Below are positions 25,698-33,773 of a stretch of DNA of 64,000 nucleotides, piece by piece. The notes beneath the pieces are model-generated. The model made no database searches. It was not told the DNA's origin and was given only the letters and a program-made list of their open reading frames with translations. Position numbers and translations under genes: made by a program. Position 1 is the stretch's first letter, and each line of letters starts with the position of its first letter. Source of the DNA: JAVVVD01 sp036652795 (GTDB lineage: Bacteria > Bacillota > Clostridia > Christensenellales > CAG-138); contig JAVVVD010000001.1 in assembly GCA_036652795.1 (NCBI GenBank), positions 310,001 to 374,000 on the forward strand. The letters are read 5' to 3'.

Positions 25698-27507
25698 ATC
25701 TCTCCCCAAAGCAACCGTTGCAGCCCTCGCGACAATCCCTTGTGCGGCCACCGCTATACGCAAGCTCATGTTCTTTTTTTAAATAATCTTCAGTTACCAG
25801 CATATCAATATGCGACCATGGAAATTTTTCATCAATATCCCGTTTTCTATGGGCAAACGACGTAGGATCCACGTTACATGTTTCAAACGCCTGCCGCCAT
25901 ACGCCCAGCTTGAAATGCTCGTCCCACGAATCAAAGCGCGCTCCCGCTTCATGCGCTGAAGCAATAACACCCGCAAGCGAACGATCCCCCCTGGCAAATA
26001 CCGCCTCAAGCACACTCACATCCGGTGCATGATATGAGAACTCAGCTCCGCGGATACCACGCATTGCATTGCGAAGAAGCTGCTGCTTGCGGATAAGTTC
26101 CTCCTTAGTATCCTGTGCCTCCCATTGGAATGGCGTAAAAGGCTTTGGTACAAATGATGCCGCACTCACAGCCAATCTCAGGCCTTTGCCGCGCTGGTCC
26201 TTGGGCATTGCATAGAATGCTGTCGACACTTTACGCGCAAGGTCGGCAATACCAAGTATATCCTCGTCAGTTTCTGTTGGAAGACCGATCATAAAATACA
26301 ATTTTACGCTAGTCCAACCTGATGTGAAAGCATCCATAACACTGCGCAACAGATCTTCCTCGGTAACACATTTATTTACTACGTCACGCAAACGCTGCGT
26401 TCCGGCTTCAGGTGCAAATGTCAGCCCAGCCTTACGCACAGACTGCATCTGTTCAAGGTCTGCCTTTAGGAATGAATCTATCCTAAGCGACGGCAGCGAT
26501 ATAGATACGCGCTTTGCCGTAAATCTATCCATTACCTCCGGCACCAGTTCATGTATTTTTGAGTAGTCGCCTGAGCTCAATGAAAACAGTGATATCTCGT
26601 CATATCCTGTGCAGTCTATCAACGCCTGTGCCTGATCCATAAGCGTTTCTTTGCTTCGCTCACGCACCGGCCGATATATGAAACCAGCTTGGCAAAAGCG
26701 GCATCCGCGCGTACATCCGCGGAATAGCTCAAGTGCTATGCGATCATGTACTATTGATAAATATGGAACGATCGGTTTCCCGATATATTGCGCACCATCA
26801 AGGTTCTTTACAATCCTGCGCACCACCTTATTGGGTGCGCCATCCTGAGCCTGCATTGATACGAAGTGACCCTGTTCATCATATATGGGTTCATACAGCG
26901 AGGGAATATATATACCCTCCAGCTTTGAAAGTGCATCCAAAATATCGCGTTTAGAACGCCCGCATTTTCTTTCGGCATTGTATATTTCAACAAGTTCGCC
27001 TATCAGTTCTTCACCATCACCTATCATCACCACATCCATAAATGGCGCGACAGGCTCTGGATTGCAGGCGCATGGCCCGCCACATACGATAAGCGGCGCG
27101 TCCTCGGGCCTGTCCTTTGCCAATATCGGTATGTTCGCCAGCTTTAGCATTGTGAGTATGTTGGTGTAACACATCTCATAGAGCAGTGAGAAGCCGATTA
27201 TATCAAATTCCCCCAGTGGGCGTCTGTTTTCCAATGAAAACATTGGGACATCGTTATCCGTCATCGCCTTTTCCATATCAGGCCACGGTGCAAATGCGCG
27301 CTCGCACAGCGTATCGTCCCGGCTGTTGAGCACATTGTAGAGTATGCGTGATCCTAAATGCGACATACCTATTTCGTATACGTCCGGAAAACAGAGTGCG
27401 AATTTTACTTCTGCATCCTGTTTTTTTATCATATTAAACTCATCTCCGGTGTAACGCGCAGGCTTTTCAACCCCGCATAGCAGCTTATCTATATTGACCT
27501 GTTTCAA
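25675..27507 (-). CDS. TIGR03960 family B12-binding-domain radical SAM protein
   Basis: A 610-residue radical SAM protein with an N-terminal cobalamin-binding-like domain (about residues 1-220, with GDGEELIGEL) and the 4Fe-4S motif CTRGCRFCQAG near residue 262. SPALRID-type strands follow (here SLPSLRIDSF) and FAPEAGTQRLRDV. The C-terminus is cysteine-rich (CREGCNGCFGERY). The substrate is unknown. I set the start at a TTG at 27507 because GGAGGG lies six bases upstream and the resulting N-terminus KQVNIDKLL-VEKPARYTGDE matches family starts. The ATGs at 27531 and 27570 have no ribosome site. A TTGACC-17-TAAACT promoter lies upstream at 27558-27586. It is co-directional with DUF2344 and rng. 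Confidence 0.92.
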   Translation of the reverse strand: MKQVNIDKLLCGVEKPARYTGDEFNMIKKQDAEVKFALCFPDVYEIGMSHLGSRILYNVLNSRDDTLCERAFAPWPDMEKAMTDNDVPMFSLENRRPLGEFDIIGFSLLYEMCYTNILTMLKLANIPILAKDRPEDAPLIVCGGPCACNPEPVAPFMDVVMIGDGEELIGELVEIYNAERKCGRSKRDILDALSKLEGIYIPSLYEPIYDEQGHFVSMQAQDGAPNKVVRRIVKNLDGAQYIGKPIVPYLSIVHDRIALELFRGCTRGCRFCQAGFIYRPVRERSKETLMDQAQALIDCTGYDEISLFSLSSGDYSKIHELVPEVMDRFTAKRVSISLPSLRIDSFLKADLEQMQSVRKAGLTFAPEAGTQRLRDVVNKCVTEEDLLRSVMDAFTSGWTSVKLYFMIGLPTETDEDILGIADLARKVSTAFYAMPKDQRGKGLRLAVSAASFVPKPFTPFQWEAQDTKEELIRKQQLLRNAMRGIRGAEFSYHAPDVSVLEAVFARGDRSLAGVIASAHEAGARFDSWDEHFKLGVWRQAFETCNVDPTSFAHRKRDIDEKFPWSHIDMLVTEDYLKKEHELAYSGGRTRDCREGCNGCFGERYADYCKV

Positions 27508-27557
27508 AAGAGCCCTCCAATAATCCAACATGCCGCGTGTGCATACGGCTATTGTTA

Positions 27558-27586
27558 AGTTTAGCACCAATTGTTTAGCGGGTCAA
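27558..27586 (-). promoter_or_regulatory. promoter of the TIGR03960-TIGR03936-rng operon
   Basis: Minus strand TTGACC (27586-27581), 17-base spacer, TAAACT (27563-27558), about 50 bases before the proposed TTG start. The -10 is a four-of-six match. Confidence 0.45.
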
Positions 27587-27614
27587 TTTGAGTATTGTAG
27601 AACATGATTATATA

Positions 27615-28523
27615 TCATCCGCTATTTTTTCTAACGCCGTGTATTCCTGTAAATCCATGCGATGCAAGCCCTTCAAGTGTAAGATCGGTGTTATGTGCTG
27701 ATGCGCCGTAAAGCAGTGCCATTTCATCCAGTTCAAACATGGCACTCATATCATCGTCTACTACCAAAAGCACTGTATACCTTGAGCTATCGAATAGCCT
27801 TAAAGCCTCTCTTGCGGTAGTATGTTTGTTTATTGCGATGCACCTTACCGCAACGCTACTGCCTGAACGCAATGCAGCACAGCGTTTAAGTACGCGATGC
27901 AACCCAAGCTCTTGCAATTTTTTGAACTCGCTTATTGCCCCCATCAATAAAAAAAGCCCAAATATAGGGACAGTTATATTAAATTCTCCGCGCGCAATCA
28001 TCAATGCGCCAAGCACAATGCAAATCGCGCCAAGTGTTATAGCGCCAAATATGGCTATCCTTGAAGCCAATTTGGGCGGCAATACAGCAGAAAGTGCGGC
28101 ACGCAACAACCTACCGCCATCCAGTGGCAGCGCCGGCAGCAGATTTATTGCAGCTATACCCGTGTTGATTGCGGCAAAGCTGCGTATATATTCTGCACCT
28201 GGGAATCTATCTGCCAGCGCAGTGCAGGATATCCCTGCGATGATGCTAAACAGCGGCCCCGCTGCGGCAATAGCGATTTCATCCCAAAGCGTGTTAGGCT
28301 CTGCCGTCAGTTCAGCAACAAAACCAAATGGCATGAGTTCAATCGTGCTTACACGGCAACCCAAGCTCAATGCCATTGATGTGTGGCATATCTCGTGCAG
28401 TGACAGCGCAAGCGCCGCTGTTATCAATTCCGATATTCTCCCGCTTACGGCACACAGCAGCGTCAGCAGTATTACCAGTGGGCTGCACCTTATGCTTATC
28501 CCGGCGATCTCGCCTAATTTCAC
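27615..28523 (-). CDS. spoIVFB: SpoIVFB-like M50 intramembrane metalloprotease
   Basis: A 302-residue site-2-protease-type membrane enzyme. In Bacillus SpoIVFB sits in the outer forespore membrane and cuts pro-sigma-K. The zinc motif HEICH is at residues 43-47 and the third ligand lies in ALPLDGGR near residue 132, each within hydrophobic segments. A C-terminal CBS-like soluble region follows, about 210-300, including ARGEFNI and TAREALRLFDSSRY. It overlaps the SpoIVFA-like gene by 4 bases, the same pair as in endospore formers, which supports the assignment. Expression in the mother cell is expected but no sigma-E promoter was confirmed. Confidence 0.88.
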   Translation of the reverse strand: MKLGEIAGISIRCSPLVILLTLLCAVSGRISELITAALALSLHEICHTSMALSLGCRVSTIELMPFGFVAELTAEPNTLWDEIAIAAAGPLFSIIAGISCTALADRFPGAEYIRSFAAINTGIAAINLLPALPLDGGRLLRAALSAVLPPKLASRIAIFGAITLGAICIVLGALMIARGEFNITVPIFGLFLLMGAISEFKKLQELGLHRVLKRCAALRSGSSVAVRCIAINKHTTAREALRLFDSSRYTVLLVVDDDMSAMFELDEMALLYGASAHNTDLTLEGLASHGFTGIHGVRKNSG

Positions 28524-29206
28524 ATCTTATCACCCGAAGCAATGTCAAACACCTCCATTGGGTCGCAGGGACGGCCTTGCAAGTAAACCTGTATTGTAAG
28601 TGTATTTTCGCCGCTTTGTCCAAGCGTATCACCCGATGTAAGCCTTTGTCCTTCCTCTACAGCCGCTTTTGAAAGCCCCCTATATACAATCTCAATATCA
28701 TCCTCGGTTGTAATACTCACACTTACGCATGTCTCCGCTATGTTGGATACCTCCTTTACCACGCAATCCACGGGTATTGGAATATTCTGGACTTTTGAAG
28801 CAAAAATGCACAGTGCCGAATTATCATCGAGTACTTTTTTAGAATCATATTCAAATCCAAGCTGTAGCTTTCCGTCAGGAGCAAACACGTCAAGTATTCC
28901 AGGCAACGCAACGAATTTAAGCTTGCCTAGTGATTCATCAAACTCCTCATCTATTGCAGTGCCTGAATCAGCAGAATTGTATATCGTCATTGCAGAATCA
29001 TCTATAAGTTTAATAACAAGCACCAACGCACATACTGCAGCACATATGCCTATCTTTATGAACATGCTGGAAAAGCCCGCATTATCCTGCGTGGTGCTGC
29101 GGTTTTTATTGTGGTTTACCCGGGTAAACCTCTTATGCTTCGACATGCCGTTTGTTATTTCCGCAGTACTCTCGAATGCTGATATTTCCATGCGTGATAA
29201 TCTCAT
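28520..29206 (-). CDS. spoIVFA: SpoIVFA-like protein (degenerate M23 domain)
   Basis: A 228-residue bitopic membrane protein: a basic N-terminal cytosolic region (SKHKRFTRVNHNKNR), one membrane segment at about 53-70 (IGICAAVCALVLVIKLI), and an external domain with the fold pattern of M23 (LytM) peptidases, including VEEGQRLTSGDTLGQSGEN and a closing PCDPMEVF. The HxxxD and HxH zinc ligands of active M23 enzymes are not visible, as in Bacillus SpoIVFA, which is an inhibitor and anchor of SpoIVFB and not an enzyme. I chose the ATG at 29206, preceded by GGGGGTGG. Overlap with spoIVFB by 4 bases supports the pairing. Confidence 0.82.
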   Translation of the reverse strand: MRLSRMEISAFESTAEITNGMSKHKRFTRVNHNKNRSTTQDNAGFSSMFIKIGICAAVCALVLVIKLIDDSAMTIYNSADSGTAIDEEFDESLGKLKFVALPGILDVFAPDGKLQLGFEYDSKKVLDDNSALCIFASKVQNIPIPVDCVVKEVSNIAETCVSVSITTEDDIEIVYRGLSKAAVEEGQRLTSGDTLGQSGENTLTIQVYLQGRPCDPMEVFDIASGDKM

Positions 29207-29312
29207 AAAGCCACCCCCCGATATCAATAAAATATATGTCGGAGGGTGTTGCATGATTCTTTATATTTTTCGTATTTATACCGGTCCAAGCCATAGATAG
29301 TTCAGCTGTGCG

Positions 29313-30464
29313 TTACCGCTTAGTAGGCCGTCGCATCCATACATTTTCCACTATTCCTACGCCTATCATATTTGTTAAAAGATTTGAGCCCCCATAGCTT
29401 ATAAATGGCAATGGTATACCTGTGACCGGCATAAGCCCTATAGTCATGCCTATATTTTCGAATACATGCGCAAGTAGCATCCCCATAACTCCAACAACAA
29501 GACATGAACCGAAATTATCTTTAGCCTTAAAGGCTATCCACAACCATCGGAATATAAGCAGGAAATAAAGCAGTATTATTATCATTCCTCCCACGAACCC
29601 TATGCCTTCGACTATACCCGCAAATATAAAGTCCGTGTGCCGCTCAGGTACAAAGCGAAGCTGCGCCAATGTTCCTGAAGAGAAGAAGCCCTTGCCAAAC
29701 AGCTGGCCTGAACCTATCGCTATCTTGGACTGGGCCACATTATAACCCTTATCCAATGGATCAAGATCCGGATTTAAGAATACATCTATACGCTTCTGCT
29801 GTTCTTCATTCATCACGTAAAAATATCCCAGCGGCAACCCCGCAGCCACTGTTCCGGCAGCGATGGCAATGTATCCCCAGCCTATTTTGGCAATAAAGAA
29901 TATCACAACCATTATGCACAAGTACACAAATGCTGTGCCAAAGTCCGGCTGAAGCATTACCAATACCGTAGGTATAGCACAATATAGCACACACAATGCT
30001 ATGCTTTTAAAATCTCGAAGTGCTCCACCATTTTTATCCATAGATTCAGATGCGATCTTTGCCAACGTGACTATAATAACTATCTTACACAGTTCGCCCG
30101 GCTGAATTGCTCTGTCTCCGCCTATTATAAACCAGCCTTGTATTCCGCGTGTCTTTTCTGCTGTAAAGAGTACAACAAGCAGGAAAACGAAAAATAAATA
30201 GGCATATTTAATTACAAGTTTAAACATATGATAGTCCAGCACTATCATCACGAGAAAAGCAGCTAACCCAACCAAGAAGTTTACTATCTGCTTTTTGATA
30301 TAGTACATATTAACTTTTGCAAGATAATCGCTTATACCCTGCTCATTTCCGTCAAATGGCGTCGCCATTATGCTGGCTATGCTGACAAGCCCTATGCTCA
30401 CCAGCACGAACACCAGCGCAATCGTTATCCAATCTATGTTTTTAAGTAATTTAACATCAAACAT
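29313..30464 (-). CDS. rodA: SEDS-family peptidoglycan polymerase, RodA type
   Basis: A 383-residue polytopic membrane protein of the SEDS family, which polymerises lipid II into glycan strands with a cognate class B PBP. About ten hydrophobic segments are visible. Family motifs include RGIQGWFIIGGDRAIQPGE and KPDFGTA-like QPDFGTAFVYL, the catalytic-aspartate loop region around SQLAIGSGQ-like SKIAIGSGQLFGKGF, and GIPLPFISYGGSNLL near the end. The sequence fits RodA better than FtsW or SpoVE because of QPGE-LCKI and its neighbours. In Bacillus the spoIVFAB pair lies downstream of the mre/min shape genes; here rodA takes that place. Confidence 0.92.
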   Translation of the reverse strand: MFDVKLLKNIDWITIALVFVLVSIGLVSIASIMATPFDGNEQGISDYLAKVNMYYIKKQIVNFLVGLAAFLVMIVLDYHMFKLVIKYAYLFFVFLLVVLFTAEKTRGIQGWFIIGGDRAIQPGELCKIVIIVTLAKIASESMDKNGGALRDFKSIALCVLYCAIPTVLVMLQPDFGTAFVYLCIMVVIFFIAKIGWGYIAIAAGTVAAGLPLGYFYVMNEEQQKRIDVFLNPDLDPLDKGYNVAQSKIAIGSGQLFGKGFFSSGTLAQLRFVPERHTDFIFAGIVEGIGFVGGMIIILLYFLLIFRWLWIAFKAKDNFGSCLVVGVMGMLLAHVFENIGMTIGLMPVTGIPLPFISYGGSNLLTNMIGVGIVENVWMRRPTKR

Positions 30465-30470
30465 CCATAA

Positions 30471-31589
30471 TCACCCGTTTTGCTCCAAAATGCCGAACAT
30501 CTCCTTCATTCTGTCAAATATAGCCGTATATTTGTCGATCGTATCGGCATATGCGATAGGTCTATTTATTCTGGCCCTCTCAGGTATTTCATCGCCGCCT
30601 GTCAGCTTATCAAGATACATCGTTGCCTGTGTAGCTGCCTCATAATATGGCTCTATACACAGGGCGTATATATCGCTATCGTTAAAGAGTTTATAGTTTT
30701 CATCCGATAGACCGCTGGCAAATATGGTCACTGTTATGCTTGTGAGTAGATTCGGATTAGGTGTTAACGCCGGCGCTGCAACAGGCGTACCCTGCACCGG
30801 TGTTGGCGTTGGAGCGCCCTTTGAGCTGAACACGTTCTGCGCGCGTTTGCGCGCCGTAACAGCTATAGAAGCAAGATCTGAATCCGCAACATACATACCC
30901 TTTATATCGCGATTATATAGGATATACTGCGCAAGTTCCTCAATCGCACCCTCCTCATCTACGGCAACACGGTTAAATGAATCCACTGTGTATTGCGGAT
31001 AGTATTCGCCTATTGAGCGAGCAAATTGCTCACATGTAGCCGCTGTATCCCTACCATATACGAGTATTCTTCCCGATTTAAGGCTGCGCTCCGTGAGACG
31101 TGTTGCAAGGCCGCGTGAAAGCTCCTCTATATATTCGCCCGTATCCGCCACAACATTGGAATTGATGCCCGGTATGGCACATTCATGGTATGGTATAACC
31201 ACATTTACTCCGCTGTCCACAGCAAGCTTCACAGCCTTGTCGTTAACTCCGCCTGGATTAAATACCATAAGCCCTGTGCAGCCTTCATCGATTGCGTTTT
31301 GTACAGCTGACTGTGCCGGCGCACCAGGTTTTGCGCGAAACAGCTTTGCGGGATAGCCAAGTGTTTCGGCTGTCCTTAGGAAGCCATACATGGCCATATA
31401 CGCCGCCATGCTGCCATCGTCGTCAATTATAAATCCCAGCAGCGCCTGACGTGAATCAGATGCATTTGCATTTTCCTGCGGTATTGGCGTTTCCTTATTG
31501 TCGTTACCTTGCTCAGATGACGGTTTTGCGCAGCCAAAAGCGGCTAGCATAATCGCTATAAGAAATAACACGCTTACGCGTTTTATCAT
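30471..31589 (-). CDS. substrate-binding lipoprotein (type 1 periplasmic binding fold)
   Basis: A 372-residue secreted lipoprotein. The signal peptide ends AAFGC with cysteine 20, followed by a low-complexity polar linker. The body resembles sugar-binding LacI/RbsB-type proteins: LLGFIIDDDGSMAAYMAMYGFLRTAETLG, then a region with GCTGLMVFNPGGVNDKAVKLA and VVIPYHECAIPGI. No ATPase or permease adjoins, so the transport partner is elsewhere or the protein is a sensor. It is 6 bases upstream of rodA and co-directional, an odd pairing. A CTGACA-17-TAAAAT promoter and an AGGAGG ribosome site precede it. A proline/threonine-rich segment (APTPTPVQGTPVAAPALTP) near residue 265 may be a linker. The ligand is unknown. 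Confidence 0.78.
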   Translation of the reverse strand: MIKRVSVLFLIAIMLAAFGCAKPSSEQGNDNKETPIPQENANASDSRQALLGFIIDDDGSMAAYMAMYGFLRTAETLGYPAKLFRAKPGAPAQSAVQNAIDEGCTGLMVFNPGGVNDKAVKLAVDSGVNVVIPYHECAIPGINSNVVADTGEYIEELSRGLATRLTERSLKSGRILVYGRDTAATCEQFARSIGEYYPQYTVDSFNRVAVDEEGAIEELAQYILYNRDIKGMYVADSDLASIAVTARKRAQNVFSSKGAPTPTPVQGTPVAAPALTPNPNLLTSITVTIFASGLSDENYKLFNDSDIYALCIEPYYEAATQATMYLDKLTGGDEIPERARINRPIAYADTIDKYTAIFDRMKEMFGILEQNG

Positions 31590-31618
31590 AGTTTGCCTCC
31601 TGATTAGATCATAGTATG

Positions 31619-31647
31619 ATTTTAGCCTATATCGGTCAGTATGTCAG
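31619..31647 (-). promoter_or_regulatory. promoter of the binding-lipoprotein/rodA transcript
   Basis: Minus strand CTGACA (31647-31642), 17-base spacer, TAAAAT (31624-31619), 30 bases before the ATG at 31589. Confidence 0.6.
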
Positions 31648-31692
31648 CCATATGGCCGTATATTTACAAATCGCTCATAATCAGCTCTTCGT

Positions 31693-33117
31693 TCACAGCA
31701 TGAATCTAGGATCCTTGGCTGGTATAGCCGCAAGCTCCACGCGCTTTTGATCATATCCTGATTTGCCAAGCAGCGCATATGTTGCTTTCTTTCCTTCCTC
31801 CACGCCCGGCTGATCGAATGCGTTTATATTTAATAGCTCACCGGCAAACGCTGTTTCAACTTCAAACATATAGAGCAGCTCGCCTATTGTAAATGGGTTG
31901 ATTTCAGGTAACGTTATTGTGTTATTCATATGCCCACTCTTTTGCACGGCATACTCTGTTGCAGCCTGTTCGCATTTTATTAGTTCATTAAATGTATGTC
32001 CGCTCAAAAAAGCCACATCCGGTATATCATCCAATGTATGCGGTATAGTCAGCGTGCTGCGATAGCTGTTTACGCCAAGAAAGGTTATTATCTTATCCAA
32101 CGGACCTTCTGTATAAAGTTGAACCTGTGAATGCTGGTCTGTTACTCCAAGCGATTTCACAGGCGTCTGCCCGCAATGCACAATATTTCCATCATTATCT
32201 GCGCTTTTACCGAGTGATTCCGCCCAAAGCTGTGCATACCAATCCGCAATATATTTGAGAGAATCTGCATACGGCATAATCACACTTATGTTACAGCCTT
32301 TTTCCATCGCAATTACGTGCATCATCGCCATCATATACGCAGGATTTTTCTGCGTATCGTCTATTCTGCATAATTCATCCATATAGGCTGCTCCTGCAAG
32401 CAACTCATTTATGTCTATCCCACATACAGCCGCCGCAAGCAGACCAACAGGGCAGAGTTCACTAAATCTTCCGCCCACGCCATCCGGCACATAAAATGTT
32501 CGCAAACCGTTTGAGCGCGCTACGCCTATAAGATTTCCGTTATTTTCATCTGTTGTAGCTATTACGTTATTGCGCCATCCCTGTCCTAGTTTTTTACTCA
32601 ATATGTCTATTACAAGCAGCAGCTGCGCCATTGTTTCCGATGTGCTTCCAGATTTGGTTATTACATTAAATGCCGTCCGCCGCACATCAATCACATCAAA
32701 AAGCGCCGTCATACGCTCAGGGTCTATATTATCCTCAACATATAACTTAGGCCCATTGCGCTTTTGAGCCGGAAGCTCATTGTATAGCAGGTGCGAAAGT
32801 GCTCTATGTACTGCTATCGGCCCAAGCGCGCTACCGCCGATGCCAAGCACAACAAAATTATCAAAATTATCCCGCACATAATCCGCCGTTTCCAGCAGCT
32901 GCAACGTTATATTCTGTTGATTATGCGGAAGTTCTCGCCATTTCATAGTGGCACGCTTTTCTCTCATGCGTCTTGCCGCCGTATTCGCCCTATCCTTCCA
33001 TGATTCAATATCCTGCATGGATATGCCGTTCTGCCCGATACGTTCAGCCATCATGTTGTTAAAATCTATGCTTATACGCATTGACGTCCGCCACTCAACA
33101 CTATCATATCTTTCCAT
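31693..33117 (-). CDS. pgi: glucose-6-phosphate isomerase
   Basis: Interconverts glucose 6-phosphate and fructose 6-phosphate in glycolysis. The 474-residue product has the phosphate-binding VITKSGSTSETMAQ, the upstream glycine-rich VVLGIGGSALGP, the catalytic-glutamate region and the closing GHTFNELIKCEQ that carries the histidine. The compact length is that of the Firmicutes PGI type. GGAGGT lies seven bases before the ATG at 33117. The extended -10 TGATACAAT upstream is a plausible promoter. It is followed after 103 bases by the binding lipoprotein gene, which has its own promoter. Confidence 0.95.
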   Translation of the reverse strand: MERYDSVEWRTSMRISIDFNNMMAERIGQNGISMQDIESWKDRANTAARRMREKRATMKWRELPHNQQNITLQLLETADYVRDNFDNFVVLGIGGSALGPIAVHRALSHLLYNELPAQKRNGPKLYVEDNIDPERMTALFDVIDVRRTAFNVITKSGSTSETMAQLLLVIDILSKKLGQGWRNNVIATTDENNGNLIGVARSNGLRTFYVPDGVGGRFSELCPVGLLAAAVCGIDINELLAGAAYMDELCRIDDTQKNPAYMMAMMHVIAMEKGCNISVIMPYADSLKYIADWYAQLWAESLGKSADNDGNIVHCGQTPVKSLGVTDQHSQVQLYTEGPLDKIITFLGVNSYRSTLTIPHTLDDIPDVAFLSGHTFNELIKCEQAATEYAVQKSGHMNNTITLPEINPFTIGELLYMFEVETAFAGELLNINAFDQPGVEEGKKATYALLGKSGYDQKRVELAAIPAKDPRFML

Positions 33118-33213
33118 AGTTTACCTCCATGCATATTCGTTTTTGTTTATTAATTGTATCACATATCTACAACGATTTTACCATACATTTCATAAATACG
33201 GAGGTGATATGAT

Positions 33214-33714
33214 TTGAATAAATATGGCGATAAACGCCTTATTACGGTATCGGCAATTGCTGTGCTCTGTATTTCAGTTTGCATACTGGCGGTTGCGCTA
33301 CTGTCTAATAAAAGCTATGGATATATTAAATTGTGCGCTGTTGACGCATACACCCTCGCACCAATTGAGGGCGTCACGATTGTAATCCCAGAATACGATC
33401 TTAGCATTACTACTAACGACGCAGGAATTGCCGATGCTACCCGCTTGGAATTACGCGTTGATAAGGAGCATGAGTTGTTGCTTTCACAATTTTGGGGCGA
33501 GATAACGGTGTTAGCATATAAGGACGGCTATCTCCCATATGCGCTCTTCTATGTACATGTGTTCAAGCAGCATATGCGTTCCGGGCCAACTTTGTACATG
33601 TTTCCAGAAGGTGAAAATAGCGGTGTAACGTGCATCTCAGTGATTGAATCCCCAGAAAAAGAGTGGACGCAACAGCTGCTGGAGCGATATGCGCCATATA
33701 ATGATAAAAGTTAA
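33214..33714 (+). CDS. membrane-anchored protein with carboxypeptidase-regulatory-like domain
   Basis: A 166-residue protein not recognised as a named family. It has one membrane segment (about residues 9-31). An external domain beginning GYIKLCAVDAYTLAPIEGVTIVIPEYD looks like a carboxypeptidase-regulatory/SpaA-type beta-sandwich, with AGIADATRLEL as a later strand. The tail ends EKEWTQQLLERYAP. I set the start at TTG 33214 with GGAGGTGAT just upstream; an in-frame ATG at 33223 is possible. It is divergent from pgi and 60 bases upstream of the DUF3810 gene, which has an extended -10 of its own. The role is unknown; an extracellular binding or adaptor part is inferred. Confidence 0.65.
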   Translation: MNKYGDKRLITVSAIAVLCISVCILAVALLSNKSYGYIKLCAVDAYTLAPIEGVTIVIPEYDLSITTNDAGIADATRLELRVDKEHELLLSQFWGEITVLAYKDGYLPYALFYVHVFKQHMRSGPTLYMFPEGENSGVTCISVIESPEKEWTQQLLERYAPYNDKS

Positions 33715-33748
33715 CATAAGTGAGCTTTTGAGTTTTATTCGGTTGTGC

Positions 33749-33754
33749 TATAAT
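33749..33754 (+). promoter_or_regulatory. extended -10 element upstream of the DUF3810 gene
   Basis: TGCTATAAT: perfect TATAAT preceded by TGn, 20 bases before the ATG at 33774; no strong -35 was found. Confidence 0.4.
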
Positions 33755-33773
33755 TAGCCGACTGGAGGTAGTG

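Noticed and set aside
27739..28599. 286-codon plus-strand frame opposite spoIVFB
   Set aside because: Mirror of the spoIVFB codons, serine/alanine-rich, no ribosome site; the minus-strand gene has clear protease motifs.
28520..29206. Active M23 endopeptidase
   Set aside because: The zinc-ligand histidines are absent and the gene overlaps spoIVFB, so a SpoIVFA-type non-enzymatic partner fits better.
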